Position numbers and translations under genes: made by a program | DNA from: CAVZQN01 sp963837395 | Lineage (GTDB): Bacteria > Acidobacteriota > HRBIN11 > JAKEFK01 | DNA length: 64,000 bases | Assembly: GCA_963837395.1 (NCBI GenBank) | Contig: CAWINI010000004.1 | Coordinates: 1,922,001 to 1,986,000 of the forward strand | Reading direction: 5' to 3' | The notes under the pieces: generated by a model | Told to the model about the DNA's origin: nothing | What the model saw: only the letters and a program-made list of their open reading frames with translations | Databases searched by the model: none | Shown here: one piece after another, positions 43,964-52,848 of the stretch | Layout: each line of letters begins with the position of its first letter | Numbering within the stretch: the first letter of the stretch is position 1

Positions 43964-44742
43964 CTCCGCGGTTGAGTTTTCAAAGCATTTAATAATTCTT
44001 GCGCTTTTGCTTCCGGCACTGATGCTGATGCGGTTGCACGAATAAACAGCTGATTTTGCTGGCGTCTTTGGAGGGTAGCCGTGAGCAACTGCGGTTTGAA
44101 CGGTTTCAATTCCTCAGGAAAATTCAGACCGATCGTTGTTCCTGTAGACTTTGTAGCTTTTGCAATTTCCTGATTAATCATACCAACAACTTTGTTGTGA
44201 ATCACTTCAACATTCATCAGTTCGCCAATGACACCATCAGCGGTCACATCTGTCACCTGCGCTCGTACGCTTAATCCATTTTGGGAAACTTCAGGATTCA
44301 CGTATACAAGGCAAGAAAAACTTTGATTTACTAAAGTCTTTTCGACGCCAAAAATGCACCTCTTTTCTTTATAGCGTCCGGTGAGAGTTATCTTTGCGAA
44401 CTGACAACCACCAGCTTCGTTACAGCGATCAGGAATTACATCAGCCCCTGAAAAATTCAGTGAATAATTGCACTCCACATTTGCATTCATTCCGGCACGC
44501 ACGATATCTGATGCCTTCCGCTGAAAATCTGTTAAATCGGACAAAACATCCACATGTACATGTAATCCGGAAGCCACAGGAGAGAGAGTTATCGTTCCAC
44601 TGGATTTTATGTTTACTGTGATCCCCTCGATTTGTGCTTTGCTATTCAGATCTTGAAAAGGAATCACTTCCTTTTTTTCTGTTTGCGCTGAAATAACAAC
44701 AGCGGAAATGAAGATCAATGTCAGAACAAAACTATTTTTCAT
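43957..44742 (-). CDS. Exported protein of unknown function
   Basis: About 261 aa. Signal peptide from ATG 44742 (MKNSFVLTLIFISAVVISAQT). The mature protein is beta-rich with paired Cys (ECNYS, PDRCNEAGGCQF, KRCIFG), which suggests disulfides in the periplasm. C-terminal region ATKSTGTTIGLNFPEELKPF. Not recognised. Overlaps the upstream carboxymuconolactone-type gene by 11 nt, so co-transcribed. The longer frame to 44775 is rejected because it would begin without a signal peptide. Confidence 0.7.
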   Translation of the reverse strand: MKNSFVLTLIFISAVVISAQTEKKEVIPFQDLNSKAQIEGITVNIKSSGTITLSPVASGLHVHVDVLSDLTDFQRKASDIVRAGMNANVECNYSLNFSGADVIPDRCNEAGGCQFAKITLTGRYKEKRCIFGVEKTLVNQSFSCLVYVNPEVSQNGLSVRAQVTDVTADGVIGELMNVEVIHNKVVGMINQEIAKATKSTGTTIGLNFPEELKPFKPQLLTATLQRRQQNQLFIRATASASVPEAKAQELLNALKTQPRSH

Positions 44743-45085
44743 TTCCAAAAATTTCTTCCATTGTTTCAAATGCACGTCTCAAATGCGGAATCACAATCGA
44801 TCCACCAACAATCAGTGCAACATTAAACACTTCAGTCATTTCATCACGGTTCACTTTTTCTTCAGCACAACGAATGATGTGATAGCTGATGCAATCATCA
44901 CAACGCAATACCATGCTTGCTACCAGGCCTAACATTTCTTTCGTTTTCGGATCCAGCGCGCCAGGCTGATATGCCTGCGTATCAAGATTAAAAAATCGTT
45001 TAATGCCCAGATGGTTCGAATCTAAAATGCTTTTGTTCATCTTCTCCCGGTACTGGCGAAATTCTTGAAGTTCTTTTGCATCCAT
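44732..45085 (-). CDS. Carboxymuconolactone decarboxylase/AhpD-family protein
   Basis: About 117 aa, helical. The CxxC redox pair is CDDC in LRCDDCISYH, with the downstream His, as in AhpD-type alkylhydroperoxidase proteins. ATG 45085 has GGAG upstream; the frame from 45112 is the neighbouring repeat. Probable redox protein; the substrate is unknown. Confidence 0.86.
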   Translation of the reverse strand: MDAKELQEFRQYREKMNKSILDSNHLGIKRFFNLDTQAYQPGALDPKTKEMLGLVASMVLRCDDCISYHIIRCAEEKVNRDEMTEVFNVALIVGGSIVIPHLRRAFETMEEIFGNEK

Positions 45086-45104
45086 ATCAATACTCCTATT
45101 TTTT

Positions 45105-45190
45105 TTAATCACTGAATTCAGGAATACACGGAAAGATATATTTTAGAATAAAAAAAATTAATTCCGTGTGTTCCGTGTTTCCGTGATTTA
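45105..45190. repeat. Dispersed ~86-bp AT-cored palindrome, copy B
   Basis: Starts TTTAATCACTGAATTCAGGA and ends TGTTCCGTGTTTCCGTGATTT; arms of ACACGGAA / TTCCGTGT words around a TATATTTTAG...AAAAAAATTAA core. Lies between divergent genes. Confidence 0.75.
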
Positions 45191-45200
45191 CTTTTAGACC

Positions 45201-45887
45201 ATGACGTTAAAAGAACTGAACAATGTAATAGTAAATTGCTTTAAGTGTCCGCGGCTTGTAACGTACCGGAGAGCGATTGCTGAGAATCCACCTTTACGTT
45301 ATCGCGGACAAAAATATTGGGCACGACCAATACCAGGATTCGGTGATCCAAACGCGCGCATTCATATAGTAGGACTTGCACCAGCAGCAAATGGCGGAAA
45401 TCGCACCGGACGAATTTTTACTGGCGATCGCAGCGGTGATTGGCTTTTTCGCACCTTGCATGACTGCGGCTTAGTAAATCAACCGACCTCAACTCATAGA
45501 AATGACGGACTCAAATTGCTTGATGTCTACATTGGAGCGGCTGTCCGTTGTGCGCCTCCAGGTAACAAACCACTTCTCAGCGAATTCGCAAACTGCCATC
45601 CATATCTGGTTCAAGAAATGCAATTACTGAAAAGATTGAAAGTAATTGTTGCCCTGGGATCGATTGCTTACAACGCAATAAAAAAAGTTTTAAGGCTGAA
45701 TGTGGAATTGAAAAAATTCAAATTCCCGCCGTTTGGACATGGGCAATTAATAAACTTACCCGATGGTCGGTTTGTGCTTTGTTCTTACCATCCGAGCCAG
45801 CAAAATACTTTTACCGGGAAATTAACGCAGCCGATGTTTCAAACAATTTTTGAAAACGCTAAGACTCTAGCTCAGATCAAAGGCTAA
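45201..45887 (+). CDS. Uracil-DNA glycosylase family 5 (UDGb)
   Basis: 228 aa. Removes uracil (and some deaminated bases) from DNA. The family 5 catalytic motif GLAPAANGGNRTGR and C-terminal HPSQQN are visible; Cys residues for a [4Fe-4S] cluster occur as CFKCPR near the N-terminus, RCAPP and NCHPY. Length normal. Convergent with the cysteine dioxygenase gene (10-nt overlap). Confidence 0.92.
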   Translation: MTLKELNNVIVNCFKCPRLVTYRRAIAENPPLRYRGQKYWARPIPGFGDPNARIHIVGLAPAANGGNRTGRIFTGDRSGDWLFRTLHDCGLVNQPTSTHRNDGLKLLDVYIGAAVRCAPPGNKPLLSEFANCHPYLVQEMQLLKRLKVIVALGSIAYNAIKKVLRLNVELKKFKFPPFGHGQLINLPDGRFVLCSYHPSQQNTFTGKLTQPMFQTIFENAKTLAQIKG

Positions 45888-46473
45888 AAAGCTGGCAACG
45901 GAGTGATGAATCAACCAACTTTCCGTACTCGGTAGTGTTGACCAGAGGCACATCTTCATAACGCTTTTCTTTCAAATCATACACTTCGCAACTATCAAAC
46001 GGCCGCGAATAGATGTGCAGCGACACAGCTTTGGAAGCAAACGAAGACAGATTCAAAACTTGATGGATCGGTTCTTCAGGATCCACTTCCGTAGGATTTT
46101 CAGGATCGATCAAAATTTGTCCGCTTGAACGCAGCTCACAAAATCCAGTAGAAGCTTCTTTTTGAATCAAAGCAAAATTATGAACTTGCAATTTGCCATA
46201 AGGGATGGCCATCCAACAATTTTGATCGCGGTGATTATGAATCGGACTTTTCTGGCCGACTTCCCAGCAGATCGCAATCAATTCAAATAGGTCCGTCTTC
46301 AGAATTAAATTTCGTGTGTAATGATCGTTCGAAAACCAGAGGTATTGAGATAAAGATCCAGGGTCAACCACATTGTTCCGCACAAATTTCAAAACATTAT
46401 TGTGCGTGAACTCCGCTTCCGGTATCGCCGCTAATCTCTTGGCAAAATCTTCAATCGATACTCTTGAGCTCAT
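45877..46473 (-). CDS. Cysteine dioxygenase type I (cupin)
   Basis: 198 aa. Oxidises cysteine to cysteine sulfinate using Fe(II). HNHRDQNCW carries two metal His ligands; a third His is in IYSRPFDSC/SLHIYSRP (H of VSLHIYS). The second, mammal-type Cys-Tyr crosslink Cys is likely C of NCW. Downstream of the M20 peptidase with 15 bp spacing, same strand. Confidence 0.88.
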   Translation of the reverse strand: MSSRVSIEDFAKRLAAIPEAEFTHNNVLKFVRNNVVDPGSLSQYLWFSNDHYTRNLILKTDLFELIAICWEVGQKSPIHNHRDQNCWMAIPYGKLQVHNFALIQKEASTGFCELRSSGQILIDPENPTEVDPEEPIHQVLNLSSFASKAVSLHIYSRPFDSCEVYDLKEKRYEDVPLVNTTEYGKLVDSSLRCQLFSL

Positions 46474-46488
46474 TCCGTTTCTCTGTGG

Positions 46489-47857
46489 TTAAAGGGATGC
46501 AACATTGTCAAAATATTTCACGAAAGTCTTCATGCCACCTGATGCTTGAATCCAATCGAAATTTTCATTTGGAGCATGATAACCATGTTCAGGCAAAGAC
46601 AATCCAATAAAAATGATAGGCACCTTCAAATATTTTTGCATCGTGACAACAGCTCCGATTGAACCACCTTCACGAATGAATGCCGGAGATTTGCCGAAAC
46701 CGAAATCGAGTGCATCCCTGGCGGCATCTGCATATGGTCCGGAAAATGGTCCAAGATAAGGTCCTAACATTCCATCCATTCGAAGTTTCACATCGGGATT
46801 AATTTTCTTCACAAATTTTTCAACAAGCTTGAAAATGTGTTCCGGTTTTTGATCTGGAACTAAACGGCAACTGAACTTCAATTCGCCGCGAGGTGGAACA
46901 ACAGTTTTTACTCCTGGTCCGGTATAACCACCGATCAATCCATGGACTTCAAATGTTGGAAGACACCAGATCCGCTTCAAAACTTCAGCTGCAGTTTTTA
47001 CTCTTAAATCTTTGAAACCATAAACAGATTGCCAGCGCTTCAAATTAAAACCGGATGCAAGAAAGCTGTCCATTTCTTTTTTGCTTACCGCTTTGACATC
47101 TTTATAGAAGCCGGGAATTTTGACTTTTCCGGTTTTCGCATCGTAACAGGCGCTAACAACCTGCATCAATTCACCGAGCGGGTTGCGAGCTGCCCCGCCT
47201 GTAACTCCGGAGTGAGCATCTTTGGATCCAGTCTCCAAAGTCATAATTCCGGTGAACATACCGCGTAAGCCGTAAGGCATTGCTGGTTTTTCGCGAGAAA
47301 TCCAAATCGTATCTGATACCAAAACAGAATCTGTTTTTAATGCAGCGGTGTTCTTTTTTACGAATTCTTCAAAATGCGGACTTCCAATTTCTTCTTCCAA
47401 TTCCCAGATAAAATTGATGTTCAGCGGAATTCCATTTTCTTTTGCATAACGCGCCGCAAATAACGCGGTCAATGCATGGACCTTTGTCATCAGTTGATCC
47501 ACGTCCAAGATATTTGCCATCATCTTTTACAAACACAAACGGTGCGCGAGTCCATTCCGGTTCCTGTGCCGGTTGAACATCAATATGGTTGTAAATCGAT
47601 AAAGTTCGTTTCGCTCCAGGCGCCTTGAACCGGCCCACTACAACAGGATTTCCGGAAGTCGGATAAATTTCTGCTTCCGCCCCAAATCCTTTTAAATATT
47701 GCGCAACTAAATCCGCTCCCCGATGAATATCCTCTTTCCGTTCAGGATCCATACTGACACTCGGGATTTCTACCAGATCCCCAAGCATCTCTTCATACTG
47801 GTCACGGTTGTTAGAAACATATTGATCAATAGATTGCAAATACTTTGACGATGGCAT
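46489..47857 (-). CDS. M20-family dipeptidase, frameshifted
   Basis: Metallopeptidase that cleaves small peptides. N-terminal part: SIYNHIDVQPAQE (metal His/Asp), LGRGSTDDKGP (bridging Asp); the frame then degrades at CIDRVICGALC. One base removed near 47471-47482 gives GPALTALFAARYA, continuing in the next frame with WELEEEIGSPHFEEF (catalytic Glu pair) and a C-terminal lid and metal His in PEHGYHAPNENFD. Total ~455 aa, normal. Start ATG 47857 (AAGGAG 7 nt upstream). Confidence 0.88.
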
Positions 47858-47938
47858 TTTCAACTCCTTCTAAATGTTAAACGTAACATCATTGCACGCG
47901 ATTTTCGTCAGCGCAAGACTGTTAATTCCAGGCTGTTT

Positions 47939-48580
47939 TTAATAAATATGCGGAATCAGGCGGAAAGACTTCAGGCTGTATTCCTGATAAACACTCCCGA
48001 AATATTTGAATAACAATTTTTCTTCCAAAGACATTCTGTGAATTAAGATTGCTGTGTATACGATAACAAAAGCGAGACCAAACCAGGTAGAGAAAATCAT
48101 AAACATTCCAACAACGGCCAGAATGGTTCCCAGATATACCGGATGTCTGATCAGTGAATATATTCCGCTGGTAATCAATTGATGATGTTCCTGGATCGTT
48201 ACCAGATAACTGAATTGTTTCTTAAGCGTGCGAGTGGCAAGGGCGCGGATCCAGTATCCGGATAAAAAGATCAATACACCTAAATAGCGTACAGGTTCTG
48301 AAAACGGAATGACACCCAAATTATGACCGGCAAAGAACGGCAGGAGAAATCCGACACCAACTGTGCTGAGAAATGCCAGAAATAGAAACTGCAAGCTCGA
48401 TTCACCGCGTTCTTTTCCATATTTCACTGTACTATTTTCTGATCGAGGTATTACAAACGGAGCAATCAAGCCGCTTAGAAACACGATTACATATGGGATG
48501 TGTTTGAAAAAGTCCAATGAACCCCAACCCAAAACCATCAAAGTCACAAGCAAAATCGAACCGATGATCGTTCGCATCAT
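47939..48580 (-). CDS. Isoprenylcysteine carboxyl methyltransferase-family membrane protein
   Basis: 213 aa, five or six hydrophobic segments. The ICMT/PEMT signature is present in the C-terminal half: TSGIYSLIRHPVYLGTI, then EEKLLFKYFGSVYQEY. Such proteins methylate small membrane-bound substrates or lipids with SAM; in bacteria the targets are unknown. A candidate structured RNA with a consensus promoter lies directly upstream, so this gene may be expressed with that RNA as its leader. Confidence 0.82.
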   Translation of the reverse strand: MMRTIIGSILLVTLMVLGWGSLDFFKHIPYVIVFLSGLIAPFVIPRSENSTVKYGKERGESSLQFLFLAFLSTVGVGFLLPFFAGHNLGVIPFSEPVRYLGVLIFLSGYWIRALATRTLKKQFSYLVTIQEHHQLITSGIYSLIRHPVYLGTILAVVGMFMIFSTWFGLAFVIVYTAILIHRMSLEEKLLFKYFGSVYQEYSLKSFRLIPHIY

Positions 48581-48603
48581 AATTTGTGGTGACTTCTACA
48601 GAA

Positions 48604-48709
48604 ATAATAAGACCGCAGGGACCTTGAGGGGGGAGGTATAAGGGCAAATCTGAAGGAAATTCCAGCACCTCCAGACCCTTCTATTTATGAATGCAGGTCA
48701 CCTGCGGTT
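48604..48709 (-). ncRNA. Candidate structured RNA or 5' leader, ~105 nt, unidentified
   Basis: From a predicted start near 48709, the minus strand reads AACCGCAGG... and ends ...CCTGCGGTCTT; these 5' and 3' ends pair (CCGCAGG/CCTGCGG, extended by GACCT/AGGTC). Inside, GGAGGT pairs with ACCTCC and CTGGA with TTCAG. Paired ends with inner bulges recall 6S or SRP-type RNAs, but no SRP GGAA core or 6S bubble could be recognised. It may instead be a 5' leader of the ICMT-like gene, which begins 24 nt further on. Confidence 0.5.
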
Positions 48710-48714
48710 CTTGT

Positions 48715-48744
48715 ATTATATGCACTCTTGTAAAGGCTTGTCAA
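48715..48744 (-). promoter_or_regulatory. Consensus sigma-70 promoter, TTGACA-18-TATAAT
   Basis: TTGACA (48739-48744) and TATAAT (48715-48720) both perfect, spacer 18 bp. Transcription would start at about 48708-48710, exactly where the paired-end RNA begins. The -35 forms part of a GTTGACAA octamer like those near 30.5 and 31.5 kb. Confidence 0.7.
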
Positions 48745-48790
48745 CAAATTAAGGCATGCCAGCTAAGTCTTCATGCTAGTATGAATTACG

Positions 48791-49879
48791 ATGAAAGTAC
48801 CGTTTATTAATTTGAATGCCCAATATACAGCAATTCGTAGCGAGATTGGGCAAGCTTTAGACCGAGTTTTGAACTCCCAACAATTCATTTTAGGCAACGA
48901 AGTTGCTGAATTTGAATCTGAAGTGTGCCGCTACACTGGAGCAAAACATGCTATTGCCTGCGCAAGTGGAACGGATGCCCTTTTGCTTTCATTAATTGCG
49001 CTGGGGGTAAATCCGGAAGATGAGATCATCACCACTCCTTTTTCATTTTTTGCAACTGCAGGAATGATTGCATGGCTGCGCGCAAAGCCAGTTTTCGTTG
49101 ATATCAATCCCGAAACTTTCAATTTACAGGCCGATAAAGTTGCAGAAAAAATTACATCCCGAACGAAAGCAATTATTGCAGTACATTTATTTGGGCAATG
49201 CTGTCGAATTGAAAATCTTCAAAAACTCGATGTGCCTGTAATCGAAGATGCTTGCCAATCAATCGGAGCTGAACGTAACGGTAAGCAAGCTGGAACAATT
49301 GGAGCTACCGGATGCTTTTCGTTTTTTCCTACAAAGAATTTGGGTGGCTACGGTGATGGTGGAATGATCACAACCAACGATGCCTCCATTGCATCAATTC
49401 TGCGAGAACTCCGGACTCATGGCCAGAGCGCCGAACCTTACATACATAAACGGATTGGAACGAACAGCCGGTTGGATGAATTGCAAGCCGCTGTGCTGCG
49501 AACAAAATTCAATCATCTGAATCGGTGGAATGATCAACGGAACAGGAATGCACGTTATTATTTGGAAACTTTGAAAGACCTTCCAATTAAATTACCGCGA
49601 GTTGATGAAGGCAATAAATCGATTTTTCATCAGTTTGTGATCCGATCTTCGAAGCGTGATGGTTTAAAATCATTCCTGGCCGAAAAAGGAGTTGGGTCTG
49701 CAGTTTATTATCCGGTACCATTGCATCTGCAGCCTTGCTTCAACAATCTTGGCTACAAGAGAGGTGATTTTCCAGAAGCTGAACGGTGTGCAACAGAAGT
49801 GCTTGCGCTTCCGATTTATCCTGAATTGTCACAGGATCAATTACAATACGTGAGCGAAACTATTCGCAGCTTCTTTTAG
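48791..49879 (+). CDS. DegT/DnrJ/EryC1/StrS-type aminotransferase
   Basis: 362 aa PLP enzyme acting on NDP-ketosugars for surface glycan synthesis. Visible: ACASGTDALLLSL (cofactor loop), VIEDACQSIGAE (Asp for pyridine N), and the PLP Lys in FFPTKNLGGYGDGG. C-terminal region has SRLDELQAAVLRTKF. First gene of a run including GT2, methyltransferase, CYTH and nucleotidyltransferase genes. Confidence 0.93.
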   Translation: MKVPFINLNAQYTAIRSEIGQALDRVLNSQQFILGNEVAEFESEVCRYTGAKHAIACASGTDALLLSLIALGVNPEDEIITTPFSFFATAGMIAWLRAKPVFVDINPETFNLQADKVAEKITSRTKAIIAVHLFGQCCRIENLQKLDVPVIEDACQSIGAERNGKQAGTIGATGCFSFFPTKNLGGYGDGGMITTNDASIASILRELRTHGQSAEPYIHKRIGTNSRLDELQAAVLRTKFNHLNRWNDQRNRNARYYLETLKDLPIKLPRVDEGNKSIFHQFVIRSSKRDGLKSFLAEKGVGSAVYYPVPLHLQPCFNNLGYKRGDFPEAERCATEVLALPIYPELSQDQLQYVSETIRSFF

Positions 49880-49882
49880 ATC

Positions 49883-50563
49883 ATGCTACTTTCCATCATC
49901 ATTCCCGTTTACAACGAAGCAGCTACTTTCCGTAAGGTGTTGGACCGGGTTTTGGCGACGCCATACGAGAAACAGATCATTGTAGTAGATGATGGCTCTA
50001 AAGATGGAAGTCCGGATGAAATCAGAAAAGTCACTGAGCCAAATGTGGAAAAATATTTTCACGAAAAAAATCAAGGGAAAGGTGCTGCAATTCAAACGGG
50101 ATGGAGTCATGTAAAAGGAGATGTAATCCTGATTCAGGATGCGGATACGGAATACGATCCTGCGGATTATGAAATTTTGTTAAAACCCATCCAGGATGGA
50201 AAAGCGGATGTTGTGTTTGGTTCAAGATTCGTTGGATATCCAAGACGGGTTTTATATTTCTGGCATTCGCTTGGAAATAAAATGCTGACGCTTCTGGCAA
50301 ACATGCTAAATGATTTGAATTTGAGTGACATGGAAACGGGATATAAAGTTTTTACCCGCGAAGTCAGGGATGCAATTACGATCCGTTCGAATCGATTTGG
50401 ATTTGAACCGGAATTCACGGCAAAAGTTGCCAGAAAGAATTTCAGAATTTATGAAGTTCCAATTTCGTATTACGGGCGCGGCTATAAAGAAGGTAAAAAG
50501 ATTACCTGGCGCGATGGATTCGCAGCCTTGTATTGGATCTTTAGGTATCGCTTTTTTGATTAA
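49883..50563 (+). CDS. Glycosyltransferase family 2 (dolichyl-phosphate-mannose synthase-like)
   Basis: 226 aa GT-A enzyme. IIIPVYNEA start, IIVVDDGSKDGS, and metal-binding DADTEYDP; the rest resembles DPM1-type transferases, which load a sugar onto a polyprenyl phosphate for membrane GT-C enzymes. It begins 3 bp after the aminotransferase; its stop TTTGATTAA is within a palindromic repeat copy. Confidence 0.93.
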   Translation: MLLSIIIPVYNEAATFRKVLDRVLATPYEKQIIVVDDGSKDGSPDEIRKVTEPNVEKYFHEKNQGKGAAIQTGWSHVKGDVILIQDADTEYDPADYEILLKPIQDGKADVVFGSRFVGYPRRVLYFWHSLGNKMLTLLANMLNDLNLSDMETGYKVFTREVRDAITIRSNRFGFEPEFTAKVARKNFRIYEVPISYYGRGYKEGKKITWRDGFAALYWIFRYRFFD

Positions 50564-50637
50564 TCACAGAAACACGGAATACACTGAATTTCTTAATTAT
50601 TTTTTATTTCCGTGCATTCCGTGCTTCGGTGATTAAA
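50558..50637. repeat. Dispersed ~80-bp AT-cored palindrome, copy C
   Basis: Starts GATTAATCACAGAAACACGG and ends ATTCCGTGCTTCGGTGATTA. Same plan as the copies at 11950 and 45105. The arms carry the GT2 stop codon and end just before the next ATG. Confidence 0.75.
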
Positions 50638-50638
50638 A

Positions 50639-51361
50639 ATGAGCTCGGCACCAGAATATCTAAACCAGCAAACTCAGCACGCCATCTATGAGAGTTTGGA
50701 AACACTTAGTCAAACACCTAAGTATTATCGGTGGTTGTGTTCGCGGGTGCAGCCGTACATCCGCGGTAAGACATTAGAACTTGGAGCAGGGATCGGCAAT
50801 TTCGCACAGTGGGCACGTACATTTTCAACTGAATATCATGCAACGGATGTCGATCCGATCCTTGTTGAACGATTGAAACAAGATTTTCCAAAAGCATTCC
50901 GCTGGGATCTGTTTGAACCCTTCCCAGGCGACGATCTCTACGACACTGTGATCATCCTGAATGTAATTGAACATCTGCAAGATGATGCAGGCGCGATGGA
51001 AGCCTTATTTAATCGATTACAGCCTGGCGGTCATTTGATCGTGATGGTTCCGGCAATGCATTTTCTGTACGGCTCTTTAGATCGAGCATTCGGACATTAC
51101 AGGCGTTATCACAAATCTGAAATGGTTCGATTGATGGAACATGTGAATTTAGATGTTGTTCGCGATATGTATTTGAATATTGCAGGCATGTTCGGGTGGT
51201 ACCTTTATGGAAAGATTCTGAAACATGACCAGCTTCCTCAGCAACTTTGCAGCCGCTTTAATCTCGTATTACCATTGCTAAAAATAGAACGACCTCTCGC
51301 TCATTTTGCCGGGCTTTCGTTGATCACCGTGGGACGGAAATGTACACCGAAACAGAAATAA
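50639..51361 (+). CDS. Class I SAM-dependent methyltransferase
   Basis: 240 aa. Motif I TLELGAGIGNFAQWA, motif II acidic ATDVDP, motif IV DTVIILNVIEHLQDD, and VMVPAMHFLYGSLDRAFGHYRRY, a segment common in glycan- or lipid-modifying methyltransferases of polysaccharide clusters. Substrate unknown. Overlaps the CYTH gene by 22 nt, so translational coupling is likely. Confidence 0.88.
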   Translation: MSSAPEYLNQQTQHAIYESLETLSQTPKYYRWLCSRVQPYIRGKTLELGAGIGNFAQWARTFSTEYHATDVDPILVERLKQDFPKAFRWDLFEPFPGDDLYDTVIILNVIEHLQDDAGAMEALFNRLQPGGHLIVMVPAMHFLYGSLDRAFGHYRRYHKSEMVRLMEHVNLDVVRDMYLNIAGMFGWYLYGKILKHDQLPQQLCSRFNLVLPLLKIERPLAHFAGLSLITVGRKCTPKQK

Positions 51362-51918
51362 AACTTCCGATCGAAAATCTGGAAGAAGCGCATCAAAAAG
51401 TTGCGGGCTTGAATGTTAGGCCGCAAAAAGAACGTCATTTTGAAGATAACTACGTATTGGATACTTCCGATTCGTCCGTTCGGAATAGTGGCTGTTTGTT
51501 GCGTGTCAGAATGGTGTCTTCAGCGGATCGCGAATCCTGCATGCGCACGCCCGGAATTCTGACATTCAAAGGAACTTTACAAATCCATGATGGGATCCGA
51601 AATCGCGAAGAGATCGAATGTATTGTGGATCCGCCTGAAACATTTCTAAAAATTTTTGAACGCCTTGGTTATTCATTAAAATTTCGATATCAAAAATATC
51701 GGGCTATTTATTCGATCGAACAAAAACAGATCCACATCTGCATTGATGAAACTCCAATCGGAAATTTTTTTGAGCTGGAAGGTCCGGCTGAAGAAATTCA
51801 TGAAATCGCCGCAAAGCTCGGTTACTCGCGCGAACAATATATCACTGAAAGTTACGGCGGACTTTATTATCGTTGGTGCAAAGAACGAGGCATCGAATCA
51901 TCCAATATGGTTTTTTGA
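51340..51918 (+). CDS. CYTH-domain protein (class IV adenylate cyclase/triphosphate-tunnel type)
   Basis: 192 aa. N-terminal ExExK signature in TETEIKLP, alternating charged beta strands (LTFKGTLQIHDGIRNREEIE, ICIDETPIGNFFELEGP). The fold binds triphosphates; members include CyaB-type adenylate cyclases and thiamine- or polyphosphate-triphosphatases. The precise reaction cannot be told. Follows the methyltransferase, precedes the MurU-like gene (stop TGA and ATG adjacent). Confidence 0.88.
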   Translation: MYTETEIKLPIENLEEAHQKVAGLNVRPQKERHFEDNYVLDTSDSSVRNSGCLLRVRMVSSADRESCMRTPGILTFKGTLQIHDGIRNREEIECIVDPPETFLKIFERLGYSLKFRYQKYRAIYSIEQKQIHICIDETPIGNFFELEGPAEEIHEIAAKLGYSREQYITESYGGLYYRWCKERGIESSNMVF

Positions 51919-52848
51919 ATGAAAGCACTTTTGCTTGCTGCGGGACTCGGAACAAGACTCAAACCTTTTACTTTTGTTCAAGCAAAAGCCAGCATCCCTT
52001 TTTTGAACGTTCCAATGATTCATTATCCTTTGCAATATCTCTCCACCAATGGAATTTCAGAAACGATCATTAATTTGCATGCGCATCCTGACTCCGTTCA
52101 GCAAGCTGCAGGAAATCATTTTGGATCGATGCCAATCAGCTATTCACATGAGCCAGAAATCTTAGGAACTGCAGGCGCGATGGCAAAAGCATCAACTCTG
52201 CTTGGACATGAAACTTTCGTAGTAATGAACAGCGACATGATTTCAGATATTCCGTTAGCTGCGATTGCGGAACATCATCGAAGTTCAGGAAATCTCGTTA
52301 CGTTGGCCGTAATGGATGCGGAGCGCTTCCCTGCTTATAGTCCACTTTATTTCGATCCTGAAAATCTAAAGCTAACAGGAATTCGCGAAGGCACAGGAAT
52401 GAGGGCTCATTACAGCGGGCTGCAGATTGTAGATCCAATGATCATCGAAAGAATTCCGCCTGATCGGAAGACTGAAATTTTCAAAGATATTTATCCGGAA
52501 TTAATAACAGAAGGCCGGATAGGCGTTGTTTTGTATGATGGGTTGTGGCTTGAAATGGGAACGTTATCGGAATTTTTGAAGTCGGCCATAAAAATATGCG
52601 ATACTCCGTTGCCCTCTCATTTATGTCCTCCCGGGATGGAAGCAATTCTGATTTCGCCGGCAGCACAGGTTGATCCGGGCGCAAAACTTTCTGACAGTAT
52701 TGTCATGAAAAATGCGATGATAAAGGAAGGATATAATTTAGAAAGTTGCATTGTGGGGGCTGAAACAAAAGTCGATAAATCATATCGCAATGCAGCGTTG
52801 TGCCGTGGCTTTTTACCCTGGTTCTTTAACCACAAAGACACAAAATGA
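51919..52848 (+). CDS. Sugar-1-phosphate nucleotidyltransferase, MurU-like
   Basis: 309 aa. LLLAAGLGTRLKP is the nucleotide-binding loop and AKASIPFLNVP the usual sugar-phosphate loop; MNSDMIS is the catalytic Asp region. A short left-handed-beta-helix-like C-terminus follows (LSDSIVMKNAMIKEGYNLESCIVG). Next to an AmgK-like kinase, as in the Pseudomonas amgK-murU operon, the expected product is UDP-MurNAc. The last residues (FNHKDTK) are encoded by a junction repeat. Stop and the next ATG overlap (ATGA). Confidence 0.83.
   Translation: MKALLLAAGLGTRLKPFTFVQAKASIPFLNVPMIHYPLQYLSTNGISETIINLHAHPDSVQQAAGNHFGSMPISYSHEPEILGTAGAMAKASTLLGHETFVVMNSDMISDIPLAAIAEHHRSSGNLVTLAVMDAERFPAYSPLYFDPENLKLTGIREGTGMRAHYSGLQIVDPMIIERIPPDRKTEIFKDIYPELITEGRIGVVLYDGLWLEMGTLSEFLKSAIKICDTPLPSHLCPPGMEAILISPAAQVDPGAKLSDSIVMKNAMIKEGYNLESCIVGAETKVDKSYRNAALCRGFLPWFFNHKDTK

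Noticed and set aside
48604..48709. SRP (4.5S) RNA or 6S RNA
   Set aside because: The length and paired ends fit loosely, but the SRP GGAA tetraloop with the conserved asymmetric loop is not present on either strand and no 6S central bubble was recognised, so no name is given.
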